Part shown: positions 35,236 through 43,190 of the stretch, piece after piece | Layout of the letters: each line of letters starts with the position of its first letter | Numbering within the stretch: position 1 is the stretch's first letter | DNA from: Niallia sp. XMNu-256 | GTDB lineage: Bacteria; Bacillota; Bacilli; Bacillales; Cytobacillaceae | DNA: 64,000 nucleotides | Direction of reading: 5' to 3' | Assembly (NCBI RefSeq): GCF_036670015.1 | Contig: NZ_CP137636.1 | Location: 722,501-786,500 of the forward strand | Position numbers and translations under genes: made by a program | Notes under the pieces: model-generated | Seen by the model: only the letters and a program-made list of their open reading frames with translations | Database searches by the model: none | What the model was told of the DNA's origin: nothing

Positions 35236-36186
35236 ATGAAGAAAAGATACCTATTTATCGCACTCATTATATTATCTATTATATCGCTGTTTATTGGGTC
35301 AACAGATATTTCACCGCTCGATCTGTTTACGATGACTAGAGAGCAATCGATGATTTTCTGGAGTAGTAGAATACCACGCCTTGTCAGCATTATTACTGCA
35401 GGGGTGGCCATGAGTATAAGTGGACTCATCATGCAGCAGTTAAGTCACAATAAGTTTGTCTCTCCAACAACTGCAGGTACTGAAGACTCAGCTCGATTTG
35501 GAATTCTAATCACGATGATGTTTTTACCAGCAGCAAATCCAATAATAAAAATGGGATTATCGTTCACCTTTGCTTTACTAGGTACTTTTATCTTTATGAA
35601 GATTTTAGACAAGATTAAATTCAAGGATGCGGTATTTATACCTCTTGTAGGATTAATGTTTGGAAATATAATTAACTCCATTACTACTTTCTTTGCTTAT
35701 AAAAATGATTTAATTCAAAATATGACATCTTGGCTACAAGGTAATTTCTCACTGATTGTGAAGGGTCAATATGAACTTATTTATATCAGTATCCCACTTG
35801 TTATCCTTTGTTATCTATTTGCAAATAAGTTTACAGTGGCTGGCATGGGAGAAGAATTTGCGATTAATCTAGGGCTTAATTATCGGACAATTGTCAACAT
35901 CGGATTAGGACTTGTTGCAATGATGACTTCTGTTGTAATTTTAACCGCTGGAATGATTCCATTCTTAGGATTAATTATACCAAATATCGTCTCTATCTAT
36001 GCGGGCGATCATCTACAAAAGAATTTGTCTCATACAGCTTTACTTGGAGCCGTTTTCATTTTGGCCTGTGATATATTTGGTCGACTAATCATTTACCCAT
36101 ATGAGATACCCATCGGTTTAACAGTCGGCGTTATCGGTAGTGCCATTTTCATTTATTTATTGTTTAGGAGAAGAGCTTATGCGTAA
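35236..36186 (+). CDS. yclN: Iron-siderophore ABC transporter permease (FecCD family, YclN-like)
   Basis: First of two FecCD-type permeases of a ferric-siderophore importer. The 316-residue protein has about nine membrane helices and family blocks RIPRLVSIITAGVAMSISG near residue 40 and GMIPFLGLIIPNIV near 240. The order permease-permease-ATPase-binding protein matches B. subtilis yclNOPQ (petrobactin uptake); the actual siderophore is inferred. ATG 35236 has AAGGGA upstream, while an in-frame ATG at 35200 has none. It is under three Fur boxes. Confidence 0.88.
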   Translation: MKKRYLFIALIILSIISLFIGSTDISPLDLFTMTREQSMIFWSSRIPRLVSIITAGVAMSISGLIMQQLSHNKFVSPTTAGTEDSARFGILITMMFLPAANPIIKMGLSFTFALLGTFIFMKILDKIKFKDAVFIPLVGLMFGNIINSITTFFAYKNDLIQNMTSWLQGNFSLIVKGQYELIYISIPLVILCYLFANKFTVAGMGEEFAINLGLNYRTIVNIGLGLVAMMTSVVILTAGMIPFLGLIIPNIVSIYAGDHLQKNLSHTALLGAVFILACDIFGRLIIYPYEIPIGLTVGVIGSAIFIYLLFRRRAYA

Positions 36187-37123
36187 TTGGACAAAAATAG
36201 GAATACTAACCATTGTAGCTATTGCTCTTATCGCCATTTTTCTGTTTACAGATGTTAGAGGATCTTGGGATTATGTTTTGGGAAAAAGAACGGAGAAAAT
36301 ATTCGCAATGGTGTTGACGGGTGCAGCAATTGCCTTTTCAACAATTGTTTTTCAAACCATTACGAATAATAAAATTTTAACACCAAGTATTATCGGGCTT
36401 GATCAATTGTATATGTTGATCCAAACTATTTTAGTCTTTGCTTATGGAGCGACACTTACAACCATGAGTAAAGGAATTAACTTCTTTATTTCAATAGGAC
36501 TTATGATTGCATTTGTAGGAGTTCTCTATAAGATTATTTTTAAAAGAGAAGGAAATAATATTTACTTTCTCTTACTCGTAGGAATTATATTTGGAACCCT
36601 GTTTCAAAGTCTCTCAACATTTATGCAAGTATTGATCGATCCAAACGAATTCATGATGATCCAAGATAAGATGTTTGCCAGCTTTAACAATATTAACGCT
36701 GATTTACTATATATATCTACGATTGTTATTCTGGTGGTATCCTTGTATTTTCTACGATATTTCAAATATTTAGATGTATTAGCACTTGGCAAAGAACATG
36801 CGATTAATTTAGGGGTTGAATATGATAAAATCGTCAAACGTTTGTTGGTCGTAGTTGCCATTTTAATTTCAGTTTCAACCGCACTTGTGGGGCCAATTAC
36901 GTTTCTTGGTTTATTAGTTGTTAATGTAACGTATCAATTATTTAAAACTTTTCGTCATTCGGTTTTGATCATTGGTTCAATCTTGATAAGTATTATCTCA
37001 CTGGTCGGTGGTCAGTTTATTGTTGAAAGGATATTTACTTTTTCAACAACATTAAGTGTCATTGTTAACTTTATTGGCGGTGTCTACTTTATCTATCTTT
37101 TATTAAAACAAAGGAAAGCCTAA
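36179..37123 (+). CDS. yclO: Iron-siderophore ABC transporter permease (FecCD family, YclO-like)
   Basis: Second permease, 314 residues, overlapping yclN by 8 bp, which indicates translational coupling. It has similar topology, with LTGAAIAFSTIVFQTITNN near residue 45 and GPITFLGLLVVNV near 235. ATG 36179 is preceded by AGGAG inside yclN. An upstream in-frame ATG at 36140 lies deep inside yclN and lacks a site. It should pair with yclN as a heterodimer in the membrane. Confidence 0.88.
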   Translation: MRNWTKIGILTIVAIALIAIFLFTDVRGSWDYVLGKRTEKIFAMVLTGAAIAFSTIVFQTITNNKILTPSIIGLDQLYMLIQTILVFAYGATLTTMSKGINFFISIGLMIAFVGVLYKIIFKREGNNIYFLLLVGIIFGTLFQSLSTFMQVLIDPNEFMMIQDKMFASFNNINADLLYISTIVILVVSLYFLRYFKYLDVLALGKEHAINLGVEYDKIVKRLLVVVAILISVSTALVGPITFLGLLVVNVTYQLFKTFRHSVLIIGSILISIISLVGGQFIVERIFTFSTTLSVIVNFIGGVYFIYLLLKQRKA

Positions 37124-37140
37124 AAAAAGGGGAGAAAGAT

Positions 37141-37899
37141 ATGCTAAGTGTTAGAAATCTTACAAAACGTTTTGGAACAAAAAAAGTGGTCGATGGTGTA
37201 ACAATGAAAGTTCAAAAGCAAAAAATCACCTCTTTTATTGGTCCAAACGGAGCCGGAAAAAGTACAGTTTTGTCAATGATCAGCCGTTTAATTTTGGCTG
37301 ACGAAGGAATGGTTCATATTGATGATAAAGAATTATCATCTTGTAAAAACATTGAATTAGCAAAGAAAATCTCCATATTAAAACAATCCAACCATATAAA
37401 TGTTCGTTTAACCGTAAGAGAGCTTGTTTCCTTTGGCCGTTTTCCTTACTCGCAAGGTAAACTTACAAAAGAAGATTGGAAATTTGTAGATGAAGCCATT
37501 AACTATATGGAACTTGAAGAAATGCAAGATAAATACTTAGATGAACTGAGCGGCGGGCAGCGTCAAAGAGCTTATATTGCGATGGTTATTGCGCAAGATA
37601 CTGAATATATCCTGCTTGATGAACCATTAAACAATCTTGACATGAAACATTCGGTTCAAATTATGAAAGTATTGCGTAGACTTGTTGATGAACTTGGAAA
37701 AACAGTTGTTATTGTTATTCATGATATTAATTTTGCATCAGTTTATTCAGACTATATTGTCGCATTGAAAAATGGGAAAGTAGTCAAAGAAGGACCAACA
37801 GATGCAATCATGAAACCATCTGTTTTAAAAGATATATATGATATGGATATTGATATTCAACATGTTAATAATTGCAGAATTTGCGTTTATTATGCTTAA
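37141..37899 (+). CDS. yclP: Iron-siderophore ABC transporter ATP-binding protein (YclP-like)
   Basis: A 252-residue ATPase of the FepC/FhuC type: Walker A GPNGAGKST near residue 34, signature LSGGQRQR near 137, Walker B YILLDEPLNNLD, and switch histidine in VIVIHDINFA. GGGGAG precedes the ATG, 17 bp after yclO. It energises import through the yclN/yclO pair. Confidence 0.92.
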   Translation: MLSVRNLTKRFGTKKVVDGVTMKVQKQKITSFIGPNGAGKSTVLSMISRLILADEGMVHIDDKELSSCKNIELAKKISILKQSNHINVRLTVRELVSFGRFPYSQGKLTKEDWKFVDEAINYMELEEMQDKYLDELSGGQRQRAYIAMVIAQDTEYILLDEPLNNLDMKHSVQIMKVLRRLVDELGKTVVIVIHDINFASVYSDYIVALKNGKVVKEGPTDAIMKPSVLKDIYDMDIDIQHVNNCRICVYYA

Positions 37900-37922
37900 G
37901 TTTCATTTTCTTCCACTTTAAA

Positions 37923-37937
37923 TGAGAACAATTATCA
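37923..37937. promoter_or_regulatory. Fur box upstream of yclQ
   Basis: TGAGAACAATTATCA matches the 15-bp Fur box at 13 of the 14 defined positions or nearly so. It lies in the 269-bp gap before the binding-protein gene. It suggests a separate iron-controlled promoter for yclQ. Confidence 0.6.
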
Positions 37938-38025
37938 CAGTGAATATAGAAGTGCGCACCCTTTTAAAAGGCTATATATCACCATGAAAGGTTGTTCTTT
38001 TATAAAGTGAGCAATGAATATATAA

Positions 38026-38127
38026 ATCAAATCGCCTTGGCGTATTTGCGCTCAGACTTTATCGAGTTTACTTGTTAATACTGTAAAAATCTGTGGCTTC
38101 CGCCTGAGGCTTTAACATGATTCAACC
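38026..38127 (-). repeat. Dispersed repeat B, copy 3 (reverse, diverged, truncated)
   Basis: ATCGCCTTGGCGTATTTGCG, ATCGAGTTTACTTG, GGCTTCCGCCTGAGGC and TTTAACATGATTCAACC follow the order of the reverse complement of the copy at 41150. The terminal hairpin is missing. It lies between the Fur box and yclQ. Confidence 0.55.
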
Positions 38128-38168
38128 AAATGATGTAAACTAAACTAAACTAATCTCTGAGGTGTAAG

Positions 38169-39125
38169 ATGAAACATAAATTATCGTTTTTACTTTTAGC
38201 TTTATTTGTACTGTTTTTATCAGCATGTAATTCAAATTCAGATTCAGCATCAGAAAAAGAACCGTCCGAATCTACAGAAACTATTACCGTTAATCATCTT
38301 TTAGGAGAGACACCTGTAAAAGTGAATCCTGAAAGGGTTATTTCTTTTGACTTTGGTATTCTAGATACATTGGACACATTGGGAATTGATGTTGTTGGTG
38401 TTCCAAAAGCAGGCACGGTTCCTAGCTATCTTGAAAAGTATACAAGTGATGATTATGAAAGCGTAGGTTCGATTAAAGAACCCGATTTTGAAAAAATTAA
38501 TGAACTTCAACCTGATTTAATTATTATTTCTGCTAGACAAGCTGAATTATATGAGGAATTTCAAGAAATTGCACCGACAATTTACTTAGGTATTGACGAA
38601 ACAAATTATATGGCATCATTTAAAGAAAATACAGAGATAATTGGACAGATCTTTGAAAAAGAAGCAGAGGTAGAAGAAGAATTAGCTAAAGTGGCTGCAA
38701 GCGTTGAAGCCTTAAATGAAAAGGTATCAGGGCTTGATAAAAATGCGTTAGTTGTTTTAGCAAATGAAGGTACAGTAAGTGCATATGGACCATCTTCACG
38801 GTTTGGTGTAATCCATGACGTATTTGGTGTTAAGCCAGTTGATGAGAAGATTGATGTGTCAACACACGGAATGAGCGTGGACTTTGATTACATTTTTAAA
38901 CAAAATCCAGACTACTTATTTGTAGTGGATCGTGGTGCAGTGGTAACAACAGGTGATGGTGGAAGTTCTGCAAAAGAAATCATCGAAAATGATATTATAA
39001 AAGAAACAAATGCTTATAAAGAAGGAAATATTGTATATCTTGATCCAAACTATTGGTATATTTCTGGTGGTGGATTAGTTTCTGTATCAGAAATGGTGAA
39101 GAGTATTGATGAAGCATTGCAATAA
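38169..39125 (+). CDS. yclQ: Siderophore-binding lipoprotein (YclQ-like)
   Basis: A 318-residue periplasmic-binding-type protein anchored to the membrane outer face. The N-terminal signal ends with the lipobox LSAC (cysteine about residue 20) and a Ser/Glu-rich linker. The FepB/FatB fold is seen in VISFDFGILDTLDTLGIDVV and DLIIISARQAELYEE. It delivers the ferric siderophore to YclNO. GAGGTG precedes the ATG. The 269-bp gap and its own Fur box suggest it is made in excess over the permease, as binding proteins often are. Confidence 0.9.
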   Translation: MKHKLSFLLLALFVLFLSACNSNSDSASEKEPSESTETITVNHLLGETPVKVNPERVISFDFGILDTLDTLGIDVVGVPKAGTVPSYLEKYTSDDYESVGSIKEPDFEKINELQPDLIIISARQAELYEEFQEIAPTIYLGIDETNYMASFKENTEIIGQIFEKEAEVEEELAKVAASVEALNEKVSGLDKNALVVLANEGTVSAYGPSSRFGVIHDVFGVKPVDEKIDVSTHGMSVDFDYIFKQNPDYLFVVDRGAVVTTGDGGSSAKEIIENDIIKETNAYKEGNIVYLDPNYWYISGGGLVSVSEMVKSIDEALQ

Positions 39126-39275
39126 TGAAAAAAGAAGAGTACATGACATTATTGAATGGATGAACTCTTCCTTTAAAAATATAGACTGAGAAAATGAGTG
39201 TTCGCAGCACTCATTTTCATTATAGGTTGAAAGTGAACACTTTACAAGTTTACACTATTAAGTATATAACAACAA

Positions 39276-39316
39276 AAAAGGCGCCAGATCTGTTTTGAAG
39301 GGATCTGGCGCCTTTT
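39276..39316. terminator. Bidirectional terminator between yclQ and queT
   Basis: AAAAGGCGCCAGATC pairs with GATCTGGCGCCTTTT across an 11-base loop. It serves queT on the minus strand and can stop yclQ transcripts. Confidence 0.85.
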
Positions 39317-39322
39317 AATTAA

Positions 39323-39847
39323 TTAGGCTAATTTTTGATTTTTTGGCGTAGTAACAGAAGGTTTGATCATTTTATTGAATTCTACACGTTTGTTTACGAA
39401 ATACATGATGGGCGCACCAATAGCCATTACAACTAGCTCACCCGCAGCAGTCGTTAGCCAAGTAAATAGAAATGGAAACCCCAAGGCTAGTTTTAATTCA
39501 AAGGCAATGATAAACATCGTGAATGTGAAAACTAGGGTATTAAAGAACATTCTTTTCCAGATTCCTTTTATATATTTCATCGAAAAAATCGTAATTAATA
39601 AGGCGATCATCGATTGTCCGACTCCAAATATCAGATCATAAGGAACCATTGGCGAAAAGAATAGGTTTGCTAAAAAAACACCAAGAACGATCCCATAAAT
39701 ATATTTTTTATTAAAGACAATAAGATGATTAAACATCTCTGAAAGACGAAATTGCACATTTGTAAAACCGAATGGTTGAAATACAAAAGTAACCGCAATG
39801 TACAGTGCGGCCACAATTCCATTCACCGCCAGTGTCCTAATATTCAT
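39323..39847 (-). CDS. queT: Queuosine precursor transporter, QueT family
   Basis: A 174-residue ECF-type substrate-binding membrane protein with about five hydrophobic segments. It begins with the family pattern VNGIVAALYIAVTFVFQPFG and NVQFRLSEMFNHL. QueT proteins import queuosine precursors (preQ0/preQ1) with a shared ECF module. The preQ1 riboswitch directly upstream confirms the assignment. It is a lone gene. Confidence 0.93.
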   Translation of the reverse strand: MNIRTLAVNGIVAALYIAVTFVFQPFGFTNVQFRLSEMFNHLIVFNKKYIYGIVLGVFLANLFFSPMVPYDLIFGVGQSMIALLITIFSMKYIKGIWKRMFFNTLVFTFTMFIIAFELKLALGFPFLFTWLTTAAGELVVMAIGAPIMYFVNKRVEFNKMIKPSVTTPKNQKLA

Positions 39848-39856
39848 TTAACATCT

Positions 39857-39894
39857 CTCCTTAGTTTTTTATCGTGGGATGGTTTCGAACCACG
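39857..39894 (-). promoter_or_regulatory. preQ1-I riboswitch controlling queT
   Basis: On the minus strand CGTGG (39890-39894) pairs with CCACG (39873-39877) around the loop TTCGAAACCAT. The A-rich tail ATAAAAAACTAAGGAG completes the pseudoknot and includes the AAGGAG ribosome binding site. Ligand binding should hide that site, so control is translational. Confidence 0.85.
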
Positions 39895-40041
39895 TCTTGA
39901 CTCAAACTATATTATTATATTATATATCATGCAAAATATCATCCTTATTTAACTGGAAATAATTCCTTAAAATAAAGCTTTTCGTTTTTCCTTGACATCG
40001 TCTAGTAAACTCTTTATTATAATCTTTATCAGAATAACACT

Positions 40042-40206
40042 TTCACCCAAAGGGGAGTAGCTTTTACAGCAAAGTCGTCATTACGGAGGAATTCTCCCGG
40101 CTTTGTTGGCAGCCGTCAAGGTTGTTAGCAAGACCTTTACCAATAGGTAGGGTCTGTAGGATTATGTGCTTTAGACCTTTACCTATTGGTAAAGGTCTTT
40201 ATTTTT
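40042..40206 (+). promoter_or_regulatory. yybP-ykoY (manganese) riboswitch with terminator
   Basis: The 5' part has the conserved AAAGGGGAGTAGC (40050 on), followed by CCCGGC and GGCAGCCGTCAAGG elements of this class. It ends in a terminator GACCTTTACC/GGTAAAGGTC (40174-40197) with T-tail. The alternative stem uses GACCTTTACCAATAGGTAGG just upstream. Manganese should favour readthrough into the TerC gene. Confidence 0.82.
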
Positions 40207-40289
40207 GTTATTAAGGAGGCATTGTTACAAATCCAATTAAGCTGCTAGCTTTAGAGTTTAATAAAAAAGGTGACCTTAGGAGGTTGAAC

Positions 40290-41099
40290 ATGGAGTTATC
40301 GTTATTAATGGAATATGGTTGGGTCTTATTAATTCTTATTGTATTGGAAGGTTTACTAGCAACAGATAATGCATTAGTATTAGCAATCATGGTTAGGCAC
40401 CTTCCCGAAGAGCAACGTAAAAGAGCTTTATTTTATGGACTGGCGGGAGCGTTTGTTTTCCGATTTGCGTCTTTATTTCTAATATCTTTTCTTGTGGATA
40501 TTTGGCAAGTTCAAGCAATCGGTGCCCTGTATCTTCTGTTCATGTGCTTTAACAACTTATTCAAACGGTTCGCTAAACCAAAAACAGTTGATGGTAATCA
40601 CGGGAAAGAGGCCAAGCCTAAAAAGCAAAGTGGTTTCTGGATGACGGTATTCAAAGTAGAGGTAGCAGATATTGCCTTTGCTGTTGATTCCATTTTAGCC
40701 GCTGTCGCATTAGCTGTTACGCTTCCAGTCATTCCAAATGTTGGTGAAATTGGCGGTATGCATGCAGGACATTTCGTTGTCATTTTTGCCGGTGGTTTTA
40801 TTGGTTTAATAATCATGCGTTTTGCGGCAAACTTATTCGTTAAGCTGCTGGCAAAACGACCAGGACTTGAAACTGCTGCCTTTTTAATTGTTGGATGGGT
40901 CGGAGTTAAACTAGCCGTCTTAACGCTTGGTCATCCGGATGTATCTATTATTCCAGAGTCATTCGTACACTCAACAACATGGAGTATTATTTTCTATGGT
41001 GTATTAGTTGCTATGGCTTTAGGTGGCTGGTTCCTGTCGAAAGATGTGAAACCAATTGAGGAGAAAAATGAAGAACATATAAAAAATGCCAATGCTTAA
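40290..41099 (+). CDS. TerC-family membrane protein (YkoY-like)
   Basis: A 269-residue protein with about seven hydrophobic segments and the TerC signature LEGLLATDNALVLAIMVRHLP and VEVADIAFAVDSILAAV, whose acidic residues sit in the membrane. YkoY/YceF-type members are linked to Mn2+ export or metal loading of exported enzymes, and the Mn riboswitch upstream agrees. ATG 40290 follows AGGAGG; the TTG at 40284 would overlap the spacing region. It is a single gene followed by repeat B copy 2 and a terminator. Confidence 0.9.
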   Translation: MELSLLMEYGWVLLILIVLEGLLATDNALVLAIMVRHLPEEQRKRALFYGLAGAFVFRFASLFLISFLVDIWQVQAIGALYLLFMCFNNLFKRFAKPKTVDGNHGKEAKPKKQSGFWMTVFKVEVADIAFAVDSILAAVALAVTLPVIPNVGEIGGMHAGHFVVIFAGGFIGLIIMRFAANLFVKLLAKRPGLETAAFLIVGWVGVKLAVLTLGHPDVSIIPESFVHSTTWSIIFYGVLVAMALGGWFLSKDVKPIEEKNEEHIKNANA

Positions 41100-41149
41100 C
41101 TTCATTCAGCAAATGTTTTTGTACCGATAGCTTGCGACAGGTACAGAAG

Positions 41150-41330
41150 TCTCCCACTTCTATAAGTGGTGGATGAATGCAATCTTTTGTCAATTCAGTG
41201 GGGATTCAAATCCCGGCTGAATGAAGTTAAAGCCTCCGGCGGATGTCTCGGATTTATTAAGGGTAATTTCTCGAGCAAGCTCGAGAAAAATCCGGACGCA
41301 AATTCGACGGGCGAATTTGATTGATAAGTA
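41150..41330 (+). repeat. Dispersed repeat B, copy 2 (longest)
   Basis: Starts with CTCCCACTTCTATAAGTGGT and GGATGAATG, then GGGATTCAAATCCCGG, CCTCCGGCGGATGTCTCGGA, TTCTCGAGCAAGCTCGAGAA and CCGGACGCAAATTCGACGGG. Several strong stems follow each other, like a folded RNA. It shares all main blocks with the copy at 33018. Confidence 0.72.
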
Positions 41331-41331
41331 A

Positions 41332-41366
41332 GAAGGAAATCAGTGTCATGCTGATTTCCTTCTTTT
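41332..41366 (+). terminator. Terminator after the TerC gene and repeat B
   Basis: GAAGGAAATCAG pairs with CTGATTTCCTTC across a 7-base loop, followed by TTTTG. Confidence 0.8.
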
Positions 41367-41394
41367 GTATATATATTTGGTGGTTAAAGACTGA

Positions 41395-41616
41395 AAAAAA
41401 CCTCCTATTATACTAGGAGGGAAAAAGGGGGATTTACATGTAAATATAGTATTCCCCGATTATGAAAAAAATATACGATTTTTTTAAAAAAATAGTGAAA
41501 GGCCTGTACCAAATATCCTTAGCTAACATATGTAATAGTAAGGACAACATAAGGTTGTCTATTCCTCAACCGATCCTCCATATTTTGGCCATACCATTGG
41601 GGTATGGCTTTTTTTA
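41395..41616 (+). ncRNA. Candidate structured small RNA between terC and tupC
   Basis: There is no convincing gene in 41,367-41,644. The plus strand has hairpins CCTCCTA..TAGGAGG (near 41402) and GACAACATAAGGTTGTC (41543-41559). It ends in an intrinsic terminator GCCATACC/GGTATGGC (41588-41608) with seven T. A plus-strand terminator here serves no known upstream gene, since terC is already stopped at 41332. A short open frame at 41462 has no ribosome binding site. A small RNA or antisense leader for the tup operon end is possible. Confidence 0.3.
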
Positions 41617-41644
41617 CGGTAAACACAGTGTTAGGACAATTACA

Positions 41645-42382
41645 TTACGTTGGTAATAAAGATTTCCATTCATTAATAAATGGGCTTGTTGCCTTATTTG
41701 GATGTTGAATGACTTCATTTGTATTTCCGTTTTGTTTCATTTCGCCATTCATTAATATAAATAATTGATCAGTTAAAGACTTCATTTCAAGTAAATCATG
41801 ACTTACAAAAATGGCAGTTGTTCCAGTATTAGATAAGATGGATTTAAATTCCTGAATTAATTTCATTTTTGTGGGAAAATCAAGTGCTGAAAAAGGTTCG
41901 TCCAAACAAAGTAATTCAGGTTCTAGAATCATCGCTCGTGCTAAATTCACACGCTGAGCTTCCCCACCTGAAAGTTGGTGAGCATGTTTATTTGCAAGAT
42001 GAGGAATATTAAAGGTTTGAAGCCAATAATATACTTTCTCCTTAATTTCCCTACGAGAGACCTTTCTAATTTTTAATCCAAGGGCAATATTATTAAATAC
42101 GGAGGTATTAAGTAAAAGAGATTGTTGTAAGGCAATCGCAATTTTCCTTCTTTGCTCCAAAGTAACATGATTGGTGTTAATCTTTTCATCGCTGAAATAT
42201 ATATTGCCTTTTGAAGGTGAATCAAGAAGGGATAAAACTTTTAACAATGTACTTTTCCCAGCACCATTTGGACCCATGATTCCATATGTGACTCCTTTTT
42301 CAATAGTAAGTTCGGGAATGGATAGAATTTTCCTACCTGGAACGCTATACTCAATCTTTTCCAACCGAATGAATTCTGTCAT
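41645..42382 (-). CDS. tupC: Tungstate ABC transporter ATP-binding protein
   Basis: A 245-residue ATPase with Walker A GPNGAGKST, signature LSGGEAQR and Walker B LLCLDEPFSALD. It powers tungstate uptake with TupB and TupA. The start ATG 42382 overlaps the tupB stop (TAATG) and has AGGAGG inside tupB, so I prefer it to the in-frame ATG at 42418. It is the last gene of tupABC. The short C-terminus has no molybdate-binding (MOP) domain. Confidence 0.9.
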   Translation of the reverse strand: MTEFIRLEKIEYSVPGRKILSIPELTIEKGVTYGIMGPNGAGKSTLLKVLSLLDSPSKGNIYFSDEKINTNHVTLEQRRKIAIALQQSLLLNTSVFNNIALGLKIRKVSRREIKEKVYYWLQTFNIPHLANKHAHQLSGGEAQRVNLARAMILEPELLCLDEPFSALDFPTKMKLIQEFKSILSNTGTTAIFVSHDLLEMKSLTDQLFILMNGEMKQNGNTNEVIQHPNKATSPFINEWKSLLPT

Positions 42383-43086
42383 TATATATGCCTCCTTTGT
42401 TGCAAGGCTGTTAAACAAAAAGTAATGAGAAAAGCAAGCGACATTAAAATGAAAGAAAGCGCAATTGCCACGTCAAAATTCCCTTTTGACACTTCCATCA
42501 TAATTGAAGTGGTTAGAATTCGGGTTTCCCCTAAAATATTGCCTCCGACCATCATTGCTGCCCCGACCTCTGCTATTACCCGGCCAAAGCCTGCCATAAT
42601 TGCAGCTAAAATGGCAATCTTCATTTCCTTTAATAATATCCATAGCATTTGGATTCTAGTAGCACCTAATGCTTTAATTTGCATTAGCAGTTTTTCGTCG
42701 ATTTGCTGAAAAGAAGAAAAAGTGAGTCCGACCACAATCGGAAATGATACGAGAATTTGTGCGAGTACAATTGCAGTTGGTGTATATAATAATGCGTAGT
42801 CACCTAAGGGTCCTGATCTCCATAACAGCATCGTTATTGTTAATCCTGCAATAACTGGTGGTAGTCCCATTCCAATATTAAATAAGATGAGAATCAATTT
42901 CCTGCCTGGAAAGCGGAACAACCCTAGCAAGATTCCAATTGGAATTCCAAAAATCGTACTTATAAAAATGGCGGTAAAAGAAACGCGTAAGGTTAAGAGG
43001 GAAATTTCAAAAATCCCTGCATCCCCCGATGTTATTAATTCGAATGCCTTCAATAGTCCTTCCCAAATTAAATCCATTGTGATCAT
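42382..43086 (-). CDS. tupB: Tungstate ABC transporter permease
   Basis: A 234-residue membrane permease with about five or six helices and the EAA-type loop KALGATRIQMLWILLKEM near residue 140. The segment GFGRVIAEVGAAMMVGGNI is characteristic of TupB/WtpB-like proteins. It overlaps tupC by one base and follows tupA by 104 bp. Confidence 0.9.
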   Translation of the reverse strand: MITMDLIWEGLLKAFELITSGDAGIFEISLLTLRVSFTAIFISTIFGIPIGILLGLFRFPGRKLILILFNIGMGLPPVIAGLTITMLLWRSGPLGDYALLYTPTAIVLAQILVSFPIVVGLTFSSFQQIDEKLLMQIKALGATRIQMLWILLKEMKIAILAAIMAGFGRVIAEVGAAMMVGGNILGETRILTTSIMMEVSKGNFDVAIALSFILMSLAFLITFCLTALQQRRHI

Positions 43087-43190
43087 CCTTTATAACTGTT
43101 GCATCGAGACTCCGATATTATAAAGAATGGCTGGGGGAAAAAATCCCCCCAGCCACCTTTACATTTAAAAGTATATCATACAGAACTCTA

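Noticed and set aside
41462-41656. Small protein gene of 64 codons
   Set aside because: No ribosome binding site, and the frame runs through a terminator hairpin and into the end of tupC on the other strand.
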